Made by a program: the position numbers and the translations under genes
Shown: piece by piece, positions 26,189-33,828 of the stretch
Layout of the letters: the number at the start of each line of letters is the position of its first letter
Numbering within the stretch: position 1 is the stretch's first letter
Notes under the pieces: model-generated
What the model was told of the DNA's origin: nothing
Seen by the model: the letters and a program-made list of their open reading frames with translations, nothing else
The model's database searches: none
Source: an uncultured Eubacterium sp.
GTDB taxonomy: Bacteria > Bacillota > Clostridia > Peptostreptococcales > Anaerovoracaceae
Length of the DNA: 64,000 bases
Assembly: GCA_902495595.1 (NCBI GenBank)
Contig: CABUXV010000001.1
Span: forward strand, 66,018 to 130,017
Reading direction: 5' to 3'

Positions 26189-26299
26189 ATGATGAAAATA
26201 TTTATTGTACTGGCGGCGCTGACAATATACGCTGTGTTGATATTTATATCTTTATTAGTGATGGCGTTTTTTACGGCAAAGGAATTTCCTGATGATTGA
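26189..26299 (+). CDS. Small single-span membrane protein, 36 residues
   Basis: Tandem ATG codons at 26189 and 26192 follow GGAAGAGAG. The product is almost entirely one hydrophobic helix (IFIVLAALTIYAVLIFISLL) with a short FFTAKEFPDD end. It has the look of a small membrane peptide. It lies 45 nt after the 39-residue ORF and may share its transcript. Function is unknown; small toxins and small regulatory membrane proteins both look like this. Confidence 0.5.
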   Translation: MMKIFIVLAALTIYAVLIFISLLVMAFFTAKEFPDD

Positions 26300-26428
26300 A
26301 TAGCGGTAAAAGAACATATTACATTTGAAAGTATCGTATATAATTTTTGGAAAAAATATGTTATAATATAAAATGATTGCAATAACTTATAGGATGATTT
26401 TATCACAGTCAGGAAGGGATGTGAATAA

Positions 26429-26770
26429 ATGGGAGAGTGTATATTTTGCCAGATAGCTGATGGACAGATACCGTCAAATAAAGTTTATGAAGATGATAAA
26501 ATACTTTGTTTTCATGACTTGGACCCACAGGCTCCTGTACATGTTCTTATAATACCTAAAAAGCATATAGAATCTTTAGATGATGTTGAAGACGGCGATA
26601 TTGAGCTTTTAGGTCATATTATGATAAAAGTAAAGGAGATTGCAGAACTGCTGGGATTGGAAAACGGATACAGACTTGTAAATAATTGTGGTGAAGATGG
26701 ATTTCAGACTGTGAAACATATACATTTTCATCTTTTGGGCAAAAGGAAGATGACCTGGCCTCCAGGCTGA
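26429..26770 (+). CDS. hinT: HIT-family nucleotide hydrolase (HinT-like)
   Basis: A 113-residue purine nucleoside phosphoramidase-type protein with the histidine triad HIHFHLLG at the C-terminus, HVLIIPKKHI in the middle, and CIFCQIADGQIPSNKVYED at the N-terminus. RBS AGGAAGG precedes the ATG. Full family length and no unusual features. Confidence 0.93.
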   Translation: MGECIFCQIADGQIPSNKVYEDDKILCFHDLDPQAPVHVLIIPKKHIESLDDVEDGDIELLGHIMIKVKEIAELLGLENGYRLVNNCGEDGFQTVKHIHFHLLGKRKMTWPPG

Positions 26771-26819
26771 TTGACTGCGGCATATTAATTTTAAAGTTTC
26801 ATGATATTGTAAAAAATTC

Positions 26820-26848
26820 TTGCATAAAGTGGTATAAAATAGTATAAT
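26820..26848 (+). promoter_or_regulatory. Sigma-A promoter of rpsU
   Basis: TTGCAT (26820-26825), a 17-nt spacer and a perfect TATAAT (26843-26848), 66 nt before the rpsU start. Confidence 0.8.
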
Positions 26849-26914
26849 AGCAACGTTATAGGCAAGCCGTTTTAAGGTATGATGATTTAGATAAGTCAGG
26901 AGGTGAAACGGGAA

Positions 26915-27094
26915 ATGGCACAGGTAATAGTTAGAGAAAACGAAAGCTTAGAAAGCGCTTTAAAGAGATTCAAGAGATCTTGCGCAAGGGATGGAGTTAT
27001 GTCTGAACTGAGAAAGAGAGAACATTACGAAAAACCAAGTGTAAAGAGAAAGAAGAAGTCTGAAGCTGCAAGAAAAAAGGCTAAAAAATATTAA
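26915..27094 (+). CDS. rpsU: 30S ribosomal protein S21
   Basis: A 59-residue protein starting MAQVIVRENESLESALKRF and ending in a Lys/Arg-rich tail, the standard S21 pattern. The ATG at 26915 follows AGGAGGTG at 26898-26905; an in-frame start at 26903 would fall on that site. It is followed by the yqeY gene, a common Firmicute pairing. Confidence 0.96.
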   Translation: MAQVIVRENESLESALKRFKRSCARDGVMSELRKREHYEKPSVKRKKKSEAARKKAKKY

Positions 27095-27125
27095 TAAAAG
27101 ACTTAATAGATTAGAGGTGTTTTAA

Positions 27126-27578
27126 GTGACCTTAAAGGAAAGATTAAATGCTGACTTTAAAGAGGCAATGAAAAACAAGCAGACGGTTAGAAAAGAGACC
27201 ATAAGCTTTGTAAGAGCTGCTATCAAACAGTATGAAGTTGATAACAGAGAGGAAATCGACGATGCAGAGATAGCGTCCATTTTAGCCAAACAGGTAAAAA
27301 TGAGAAAAGATGCCCTCGCTGATTTTGAATCTGCCGGAAGAACGGACCTGATAGAATCCTATAACGCAGAAATAGAAGTCCTTATGGATTATATGCCTAA
27401 GCAGCTTAGTGAAGATGAAATTATGGATATAGTTTCGCAGACAGCAGCTGATTTGGGAATTGAAAAGGGCAGCGGAAAGGCTTCAATGGGAAAACTCATG
27501 GGAGCGGTAATGCCTAAAGTTAAGGGGATTGCAGATGGCGGCGGTGTGAAGAACGCTGTAGAGCAATTTCTCGGATAA
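27126..27578 (+). CDS. yqeY: GatB/YqeY domain protein
   Basis: A 150-residue helical protein of the YqeY family, related to the tail domain of GatB amidotransferase. Typical segments are SFVRAAIKQYEVDNR and a C-terminal GKLMGAVMPKVKG with the conserved Gly-rich region. The start is a GTG with AGAGGTG upstream, 31 nt after rpsU. A role in tRNA-dependent processes is assumed from the domain, but the molecular function is not established. Confidence 0.92.
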   Translation: MTLKERLNADFKEAMKNKQTVRKETISFVRAAIKQYEVDNREEIDDAEIASILAKQVKMRKDALADFESAGRTDLIESYNAEIEVLMDYMPKQLSEDEIMDIVSQTAADLGIEKGSGKASMGKLMGAVMPKVKGIADGGGVKNAVEQFLG

Positions 27579-27605
27579 AACACAACATATTGAGTTCTGA
27601 AACAC

Positions 27606-27643
27606 AACGGTGTTGACATGTTAATGGTCAACGCCGTTTTTTT
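27606..27643 (+). terminator. Rho-independent terminator of rpsU-yqeY
   Basis: AACGGTGTTGAC and GTCAACGCCGTT form a 12-bp stem with one mismatch and a 9-nt loop, followed by seven T. Confidence 0.9.
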
Positions 27644-27663
27644 GCTTTTTTTGACAAATTCTG

Positions 27664-27693
27664 TTGGCATTTAAGAAAAGGCGATGTTACAAT
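27664..27693 (+). promoter_or_regulatory. Sigma-A promoter of the AbrB-CHAP operon
   Basis: TTGGCA (27664-27669), an 18-nt spacer and TACAAT (27688-27693), 52 nt before the AbrB-type start codon. Confidence 0.6.
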
Positions 27694-27745
27694 ATGGTAG
27701 TAAAGTAAGAAAATATGAAAAAATGAAAGTAGGAAATTCTTACAA

Positions 27746-27958
27746 ATGAAAATGATAACGGAGCTTAGACAAAAATCCCAGATAACTATTCCAAAGGGGA
27801 TTGTTTCAAAACTTGATTTAAATGAAGGGGATAAACTGGAAATATACGAAAAGGATGGTGAGATTCACATCATCCCTGTTGTTGTATATCCGATGGGATA
27901 TGTCGAAGGTCTTAAAAAAGAAATAGAACGTTTAAGAAAGGGAAACAGAAGCAAATGA
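27746..27958 (+). CDS. AbrB/MazE-type swapped-hairpin DNA-binding protein
   Basis: A 70-residue protein with the AbrB fold: RQKSQITIPKGIVSKLDLNEGDKL at residues 8-31, then a helical tail rich in charged residues. The family holds both transition-state regulators and antitoxins. Its stop overlaps the ATG of the CHAP-SH3 gene (ATGA), so the two are translationally coupled. No toxin-like ORF is next to it, so autoregulation of the wall protein gene is the simpler reading. Confidence 0.88.
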   Translation: MKMITELRQKSQITIPKGIVSKLDLNEGDKLEIYEKDGEIHIIPVVVYPMGYVEGLKKEIERLRKGNRSK

Positions 27959-29349
27959 AAAAAATTATCTCTCTTGTGGTAGCATTTATAATGACCGCTG
28001 CAATATTGATTCCCGCGTCATCGTATGACTCATACGGTGCTGTCAGCGTAAGAACTTCAATGCCGTCATATTCATCTGTCGAAGGAAAAACTTATTATTA
28101 TACTAATAATAATGTTTTTTATAAGAACGACCTTGCGCCAAATCAAAAGTATTTATCATCGTATAAAGGGTACTGTATTGGAAACTGTACGTGGTATGCT
28201 TTTGCAAGAGCAAGTGAAATGAATGGAAAATGGATAAACAGCAATTTCAGATGGAGTGCATCCAAGTGGTGGGATTTGAATAAACAAAATAATTATTATC
28301 CATATGGAACCACTCCTAAAGTGGGAGCCATAGCATGTTATGACAATCATGTTGCAGTAGTGGAAAAAGTAGTTAATGGACAGCCTTACGTCTCCGAATC
28401 GGGATGGAAAACATCGAGCAAGAAACCTACATCAGCTTCGGATATTTATTTTCATTACGGGAAACCTTGGTACAGCAGTCCCAAGGGATACATATATGTA
28501 AATGACGCAGCTTCAAACAATGTGACAAATGTTAATTATACAGTAAAGGTTACGGCAAAGGATTTGAATATGAGGTCAGGTCCTAGTACAAGCTACAAAA
28601 AGTATGGATATATTAAACCAGGTACATATGAAATCAGTCAGGAAAGCAATGGCTGGGGGAAACTGGCAAGCAATGGTTATTGGATAAGCCTGAAATATAC
28701 AACAAAGGTAAGCTCCGGTTCCTCATCAGACAGTACGGTAGATACCGGAACTGCTGTTAATTATAATGTTAAAATAGCTATAACGAATCTCAATATGAGA
28801 ACCGGTCCGAGCACAAGCTACGCTAAGAAAGGCTATGCGAAGCCGGGAACATATACCATAACGAAAGAAAGCAATGGCTGGGGGAAACTCTCAGGCAGCG
28901 GTTATTGGGTAGCTCTTAAGTATACGACAAAAACCGGAAATGCCGCAAATAACGGCGACAGCAACAGCAGCAGTTCAGCATCGATGTATAAAGTTAAAAT
29001 AAATGCTATCGGTCTTAGAATGAGATCAGGTCCGGGAACGAATTACAGTATGAAAGGAATTGTAATTAAAGGGTCGACTTATGATATAGTGGATACTAAA
29101 AATGGCTGGGGTCAGATTGGCAAAAACGGATATTGGATTAAACTCAGTTATACAATTCCTGTTAATTCTGAGTTTAATGTAAAAGTTACAGCAAAGGATT
29201 TGAATATGAGAACCGGACCGGGTATATTACATTCAAAGAAGGGGTATATCAAGCCGGGAACACACACTATAAAGAGAACAGATGGAGGCTGGGGTCAGCT
29301 TAAGAGCAATGGGTACTGGATTAAACTGTCATATACAAAGATAGTTTAG
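27955..29349 (+). CDS. Secreted CHAP-domain amidase/endopeptidase with four SH3b repeats
   Basis: A 464-residue exported protein. A signal peptide (about 1-29) ends near SYGA. The CHAP domain (about 70-185) has C78 in GNCTWYAF and the His in DNHVAVVEK, the catalytic pair of peptidoglycan amidases and endopeptidases. Four bacterial SH3 repeats begin at about residues 194, 268, 344 and 405, each with (L)NMR(S/T)GP, GYIKPGT and NGWG...YWI...Y. They probably bind the wall. Repeats 1, 2 and 4 are closest in sequence; repeat 3 is more diverged. Ser/Asn-rich linkers separate them. Confidence 0.9.
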   Translation: MKKIISLVVAFIMTAAILIPASSYDSYGAVSVRTSMPSYSSVEGKTYYYTNNNVFYKNDLAPNQKYLSSYKGYCIGNCTWYAFARASEMNGKWINSNFRWSASKWWDLNKQNNYYPYGTTPKVGAIACYDNHVAVVEKVVNGQPYVSESGWKTSSKKPTSASDIYFHYGKPWYSSPKGYIYVNDAASNNVTNVNYTVKVTAKDLNMRSGPSTSYKKYGYIKPGTYEISQESNGWGKLASNGYWISLKYTTKVSSGSSSDSTVDTGTAVNYNVKIAITNLNMRTGPSTSYAKKGYAKPGTYTITKESNGWGKLSGSGYWVALKYTTKTGNAANNGDSNSSSSASMYKVKINAIGLRMRSGPGTNYSMKGIVIKGSTYDIVDTKNGWGQIGKNGYWIKLSYTIPVNSEFNVKVTAKDLNMRTGPGILHSKKGYIKPGTHTIKRTDGGWGQLKSNGYWIKLSYTKIV

Positions 29350-29364
29350 TTTAGAAAATCATGG

Positions 29365-29370
29365 TATAAT
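29365..29370 (+). promoter_or_regulatory. Possible extended -10 for ygiQ
   Basis: TGGTATAAT (TG plus a perfect -10) lies 105 nt before the YgiQ start, with no clear -35. If real, the hairpin at 29374 is in the leader of its own transcript. Confidence 0.35.
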
Positions 29371-29373
29371 ATG

Positions 29374-29412
29374 ATAGTCTGCCGGAATAGTATTTTGCCG
29401 GCAGGCTATTAT
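29374..29412 (+). terminator. Hairpin after the CHAP gene, terminator or leader element
   Basis: ATAGTCTGCCGG and CCGGCAGGCTAT form a 12-bp stem with one mismatch, followed by TATTATTTATT. The T-run is interrupted, and a -10-like TATAAT lies just upstream, so it could instead be a leader structure of ygiQ. Confidence 0.6.
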
Positions 29413-29474
29413 TTATTTAATGAAAGGGATAATATTGATATGGCTTTTATGGTCATTCGGTATAGCTTGCAGAT

Positions 29475-31259
29475 ATGTTTTTGCCTGTATGTAGAGATGA
29501 TATGAAACAAAGAGGATGGAGTCAGGTTGATTTTGTACTGGTTACGGGAGATGCCTATGTTGACCATCCGTCTTTTGGCACGGCTATAATAAGCAGAGTT
29601 TTGGAATCCCATGGTTTTAAAGTGGCGATACTTGCGCAGCCTGACTGGAAAAATTCAGACGACTTTAAACGTTTCGGAAAACCTCGGCTTGCATTTCTAA
29701 TAAACAGCGGCAACGTGGATTCCATGGTGAATCATTTTTCCGTGTTTAAACACAGAAGAAAAAGAGATGTATATTCTCCGGGAGGCAAAACAGGCAGGCG
29801 TCCTGACAGGGCTGTTATTGTATACAGCAACAGAGCAAGAGAAGCTTATAAGGATGTACCTGTAATCATAGGAGGTTTGGAAGCCAGTCTCAGAAGACTT
29901 GGACATTATGATTACTGGGATGATAAAGTCAGGCGTTCAATACTTTTGGATTCAAAGGCGGATATACTGATATATGGAATGGGAGAACGAGCTTCCGTAG
30001 AGATTGCAGAAGCGCTTGATGCCGGCATAGATGCGAAAGATATCGGATGGATTAGAGGTACATGTGTAAAAGAAAAGAACCCCTATGTACAGGAAGAAGA
30101 TATAATTTTGCCTGATTTTGAGGAAATAAAAAAATCAAAAAAAGCTTACTGTAAAAGTTTTGCCATGCAGTACAGGAGTAATGATTCTGTAAATGGCAGG
30201 AGAATTATAGAAAAATATACCGATAATAATTACATTGTACAGAATCCGCCTCAGCCTCCTTTGGAACGTGAGGAACTTGATGATGTATACGGACTCTCAT
30301 ATATGAGAACCTATCATCCTATGTATGAAAATCTCGGAGGAGTTCCTGCTATAGAAGAAGTAAGGTTTAGTATTGCCGCAAACAGAGGGTGCTTTGGAGG
30401 CTGTGCTTTTTGTGCTATAACCTACCATCAGGGAAGAGAAGTCAGAAGCAGGAGCATTCAGTCGATAACGGAAGAAGCGGAGAAGATCACAAAACTTGAT
30501 GGATTCAAGGGATATATTCATGATGTAGGAGGCCCTACGGCTAATTTTACGGCTCCTTCCTGCGATAAACAGAAAGCACATGGAATGTGCCAAAACAAGG
30601 ATTGTCTTTTTCCAAAACCGTGTTCACAGTTAAATGTAAACCACAGTGAATATATAAAAGCTTTGAAGGCTGTCAGAAATGTAAAAGGCGTAAAAAAAGT
30701 ATTTATAAGATCCGGTATAAGATACGATTACGTGCTCGCCGACAAAGATGAGCGATTTTTAAAGCAGTTATGTGAGCATCATGTCAGCGGTGTTTTAAAA
30801 GTGGCTCCTGAACATATTAGTGAATCTGTACTTAAAAATATGCGAAAACCGGGAAAAGATATATTTGATGAATTCAGCCGCAAATACAATCAGATGAATA
30901 AAATACTTGGCAAAAAACAGTATATGATTCCGTATTTTATTTCATCTCATCCGGGCAGTCGTTTAAAAGATGCTGTGGACCTGGCGGTTTATATGAAAAG
31001 AACAGGATTTGTGCCTGACCAGGTACAGGATTTTTATCCTACTCCCGGAACTCTGTCCACATGTATGTATTATACTCAGATGGACCCTTTTACTATGAAA
31101 CCTGTTTATGTAGCCAAGAATCCCGAAGAAAAGAGAATGCAGAGAGCTCTTTTGCATTTTCACAAGAAAGAGAATGCAGCTATTGTGAAAAAAGCATTAA
31201 AAAAAGCAGGAAGAGAAGATTTAATAAAGGAACTTATTGCAGGGAAAAATTTAAGATGA
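29475..31259 (+). CDS. YgiQ-family radical SAM protein
   Basis: A 594-residue protein of the YgiQ (UPF0313) group. N-terminus MFLPVCRDDMKQRGW and VTGDAYVDHPSFG are family hallmarks. The radical SAM motif is NRGCFGGCAFCAI (CxxxCxxC), and a Cys-rich section with GPTANF and MCQNKDCLFPKPC follows. The C-terminal part has YPTPGTLST. The reaction is unknown. An in-frame TAG at 29463 fixes the start no further upstream, and no good RBS is next to it; a 21-codon ORF (29440-29505) with a better RBS overlaps the start, so translation may depend on coupling. Confidence 0.9.
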   Translation: MFLPVCRDDMKQRGWSQVDFVLVTGDAYVDHPSFGTAIISRVLESHGFKVAILAQPDWKNSDDFKRFGKPRLAFLINSGNVDSMVNHFSVFKHRRKRDVYSPGGKTGRRPDRAVIVYSNRAREAYKDVPVIIGGLEASLRRLGHYDYWDDKVRRSILLDSKADILIYGMGERASVEIAEALDAGIDAKDIGWIRGTCVKEKNPYVQEEDIILPDFEEIKKSKKAYCKSFAMQYRSNDSVNGRRIIEKYTDNNYIVQNPPQPPLEREELDDVYGLSYMRTYHPMYENLGGVPAIEEVRFSIAANRGCFGGCAFCAITYHQGREVRSRSIQSITEEAEKITKLDGFKGYIHDVGGPTANFTAPSCDKQKAHGMCQNKDCLFPKPCSQLNVNHSEYIKALKAVRNVKGVKKVFIRSGIRYDYVLADKDERFLKQLCEHHVSGVLKVAPEHISESVLKNMRKPGKDIFDEFSRKYNQMNKILGKKQYMIPYFISSHPGSRLKDAVDLAVYMKRTGFVPDQVQDFYPTPGTLSTCMYYTQMDPFTMKPVYVAKNPEEKRMQRALLHFHKKENAAIVKKALKKAGREDLIKELIAGKNLR

Positions 31260-31292
31260 AGAATTTCATAAATTGTTAGAAATGAGGTAAGG

Positions 31293-32663
31293 ATGAGCAG
31301 TATAGGAGATATTGCTAAGGCTATTGAGGCAGGAAAGAGAGAATATGAAAATGTGATTTCAGAAGAGAGCCATGATTCTTTTCGCATTAATGAGATTTAC
31401 GGAATCAGCAGAGCCTCCTGCGATTTTGAAAATATCGCAGACCATAAAGATTTGAGGAAATATTCCGACGGAAGAATAGCTCTCGGTGATAATCTGTCGT
31501 ATATGAAATTTCTTATGGATGATAAAAACCTTAAGAACAAGTTTCAGCTTATTTATGCCGACCCTCCTTTTTTTTCAAAAAGCAAATATCAGGCGTCTGT
31601 TTATATTGATTCTCCGGTTCTAGGTAAGTCTCCTATTGTAAAAGCAGAAGCTTATAGTGACATCTGGAATGGAGATTTGTATAAATATTTGAAAATGCTT
31701 GCAGTAAGGATATTTATGATGAGGGATTTGCTTTCGGACAGAGGATGCATTGTTCTTCATCTTGACTGGCATGTAGTGCATTATGCTAAAATAATGATGG
31801 ATGAGATTTTCGGACGCTCTCGTTTTGTAAACGAGATAATCTGGACATATAAGTCGGGCGGAACAAACAAGATGAGCTTTTCCAAAAAACATGATGTGCT
31901 TCTTGTTTACAGCAAAAGCTCAGATTATAAGTTTAATCCCCTGAAAGAAAAATCATACAACAGAGACTATAAACCATACAGATTTAAAGGTGTAGAAGAA
32001 TTCTGTGATGAAAAAGGATGGTATACACTTGTGAATATGAAGGATGTATGGAATATAGATATGGTTGGAAGAACTTCTTCGGAACGTACGGGGTATGCTA
32101 CTCAAAAGCCTGAAAAACTTATAGAGCGTATTATCAAGGCTTTCAGCGATGAAGGTGATTTATGCGGTGATTTTTTTGCAGGTTCAGGGACTTTTGGAGC
32201 TGTGTGTAGTAAGTTGAATAGATATTGGGTAATGTGTGACAGCGGCAATATTGCAAACTCCGATGAGATAATGAGAATGCTGAAATTAAAAAAATCATTT
32301 GTTGTTGAACTGCAAGATAATAAAGTAGATGAAACGGAGGTTTACGCCGAACTTGATTTAAAAGAAAAGAGTTTAAAGCTAAGAAAATATATTTTAAAAG
32401 ATATGGGAAAATTTGAATGTTTAAACCGTAAAGACTTAATGGGAATGCAGAATTATTTAAAACAGGACAGCCTGAGTTTTATAAAATTCTGGAGCGTTGA
32501 TTTTAATTTTGACGGTGAGATACACAGAGCAGATAGAGCAATATTAGATAAAAAAAGAGTTGTGAATGATATATCTTTTGATAAAAACAAAAATATAAGT
32601 TTGCTGGGATATGACTTGTTGGGAAACAGATGCCGATGGGTTTGCAGCAGAGAGGAGAATTAA
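31293..32663 (+). CDS. Orphan DNA N6/N4 methyltransferase, beta class
   Basis: A 456-residue DNA methyltransferase. Catalytic motif IV, ADPPF, is at about residue 90, and the SAM-binding motif DFFAGSGTFG is at about 293, so motif IV comes before motif I: the beta order also seen in CcrM and type III Mod enzymes. The target-recognition region is between them, and about 120 residues at the C-terminus have no clear family. No endonuclease or specificity gene is adjacent, so it is an orphan by context. The DPPF form (not DPPY) occurs in some adenine and cytosine-N4 methylases; the target base and sequence are unknown. Confidence 0.85.
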   Translation: MSSIGDIAKAIEAGKREYENVISEESHDSFRINEIYGISRASCDFENIADHKDLRKYSDGRIALGDNLSYMKFLMDDKNLKNKFQLIYADPPFFSKSKYQASVYIDSPVLGKSPIVKAEAYSDIWNGDLYKYLKMLAVRIFMMRDLLSDRGCIVLHLDWHVVHYAKIMMDEIFGRSRFVNEIIWTYKSGGTNKMSFSKKHDVLLVYSKSSDYKFNPLKEKSYNRDYKPYRFKGVEEFCDEKGWYTLVNMKDVWNIDMVGRTSSERTGYATQKPEKLIERIIKAFSDEGDLCGDFFAGSGTFGAVCSKLNRYWVMCDSGNIANSDEIMRMLKLKKSFVVELQDNKVDETEVYAELDLKEKSLKLRKYILKDMGKFECLNRKDLMGMQNYLKQDSLSFIKFWSVDFNFDGEIHRADRAILDKKRVVNDISFDKNKNISLLGYDLLGNRCRWVCSREEN

Positions 32664-32668
32664 TTGTA

Positions 32669-33256
32669 ATGTACATAAAAAATCAAACTTTGGGAGTGGT
32701 ATTCAGAGTTGTTTTTTTAATAGCCTGCGGTGCGGGACTTGTAATAAAGCTTATATATTCTGGATTCAGTTTGCCTGTTATATTTGGTGATTTTGCGCTT
32801 ATTTCCAATTTTTTTGCATTGGTATATTTCGCATATCTTATTATTGCAAGGCCAAACTATGAGAGAGGTGTTTTAAGAGGTGCCGTAACTATATACGTAA
32901 TAATTACATTTATCGTGTATTATTTTATAAATTTCGGAGCATCCTCAAACCCGGCAGAAAATTTGAATTTGGCAGGGTATCTTCTGTATTTTATATCACC
33001 TGTTATGGTTGTTTTGGATTATTTACTGTTTTGCAGGAAAGGTTCATTTACCGCATATAGTCCTGTAATATGGGCTGTAATACCGGTGATGTTTAATATT
33101 GCGGTTTTTCTTTTGAACAAGTTTATAACCGGGATTGAAATGATACCGTATTTTAATCTTTTAGGAATGGACATGACGATAACAATGCTGGTATTTTTAG
33201 GTATAAGCTATTTACTGTTTGTTGCAGATAATATTTTTGCGGGACGGCATAGATAG
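32669..33256 (+). CDS. Pr6Pr-family six-span membrane protein
   Basis: A 195-residue membrane protein with about six hydrophobic spans and the pattern of the Pr6Pr family (ISPVMVVLDYLLFCRKG, then SPVIWAVIPVMFNI). The start at 32669 follows GAGGAG; an in-frame ATG at 32630 lies inside the methyltransferase gene. The function of the family is not established. Confidence 0.8.
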   Translation: MYIKNQTLGVVFRVVFLIACGAGLVIKLIYSGFSLPVIFGDFALISNFFALVYFAYLIIARPNYERGVLRGAVTIYVIITFIVYYFINFGASSNPAENLNLAGYLLYFISPVMVVLDYLLFCRKGSFTAYSPVIWAVIPVMFNIAVFLLNKFITGIEMIPYFNLLGMDMTITMLVFLGISYLLFVADNIFAGRHR

Positions 33257-33267
33257 GCGCAGAAAAA

Positions 33268-33299
33268 TATCGTGAACAAGATATTTTATGTTCACGATA
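33268..33299 (-). terminator. Terminator of spoIIID on the minus strand
   Basis: TATCGTGAACA and TGTTCACGATA form a perfect 11-bp stem. On the minus strand it is followed by a T5 run, which places it downstream of spoIIID; it may also stop transcription from the plus strand. Confidence 0.75.
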
Positions 33300-33367
33300 A
33301 AGTTCCGGATTATTGTGATGATATTTTCTAAGGCAATGTTTGTAATGGTGTTAGTTTTTCTTTGCAT

Positions 33368-33625
33368 TTAAGTAATTTTACTGTTCAGGTATTTTTCTTT
33401 GGTAGCGAGACCGCCTCGGATGTGCCTTTCGGCTTTATTGTTATCCAAAACTTCTTTTACTTCTGCCGCAAGGCTTGGATTTATTTCGTGAAGCCTTTCG
33501 GTAATGTCTTTATGTACTGTTGATTTTGAAACTCTGAATTTAGCTGCTGTGCTACGTACTGTTGCACCGGTCTCAACGATATAGTAGGCGAGCTCCAATA
33601 CTCTTTCCTCTATGTAATCCTTCAT
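33368..33625 (-). CDS. spoIIID: Sporulation transcription factor SpoIIID
   Basis: An 85-residue regulator of mother-cell genes with sigma-E. It matches the B. subtilis protein closely in YIVETGATVRS, a helix-turn-helix with SKSTVHKDITERL, and RHIRGG.ATK. The start at 33625 (MKDYIEERV) is chosen from the family N-terminus; GTG codons at 33643 and 33640 would add six residues and sit on the RBS. Its presence shows that the organism can form endospores or derives from such a lineage. In B. subtilis spoIIID and mbl are consecutive in one direction; here they point away from each other. Confidence 0.95.
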   Translation of the reverse strand: MKDYIEERVLELAYYIVETGATVRSTAAKFRVSKSTVHKDITERLHEINPSLAAEVKEVLDNNKAERHIRGGLATKEKYLNSKIT

Positions 33626-33780
33626 AATATGACAGTTCACCACCTCATAATATATTAACTTTAGCAGTTAAGACAATATATGTGGGTTTTGTGAATAATA
33701 TACTTACTTTAGATTTTCAGTGTAAATTTTATTACAGTGGTAAAACTAATACATAACTGATAGAATGAAAGGAGATAGCG

Positions 33781-33828
33781 ATGATTTTTAGTCGCGGCAG
33801 TCGATTATGGGATTTACGGAAGAAGTAG
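33781..33828 (+). CDS. Short upstream ORF overlapping the mbl start
   Basis: ATG at 33781 has the best RBS of the region (AAAGGAG, 6 nt spacing) and encodes 15 residues beginning MIFSRG before a TAG at 33826-33828. The mbl start at 33807 lies inside it in another frame and lacks a good RBS of its own. The ORF could couple translation to mbl, or be the remnant of the old MreB N-terminus (compare MFSRD) after a frameshift. Confidence 0.4.
   Translation: MIFSRGSRLWDLRKK

Noticed and set aside
27746..29349. Toxin-antitoxin module based on the AbrB/MazE-type protein
   Set aside because: The partner gene is a 464-residue secreted CHAP-SH3b protein with a signal peptide, not a MazF- or PemK-like toxin.
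31293..32663. Part of a restriction-modification system
   Set aside because: Neighbours are YgiQ and a Pr6Pr membrane protein; no endonuclease or specificity gene is in reach.
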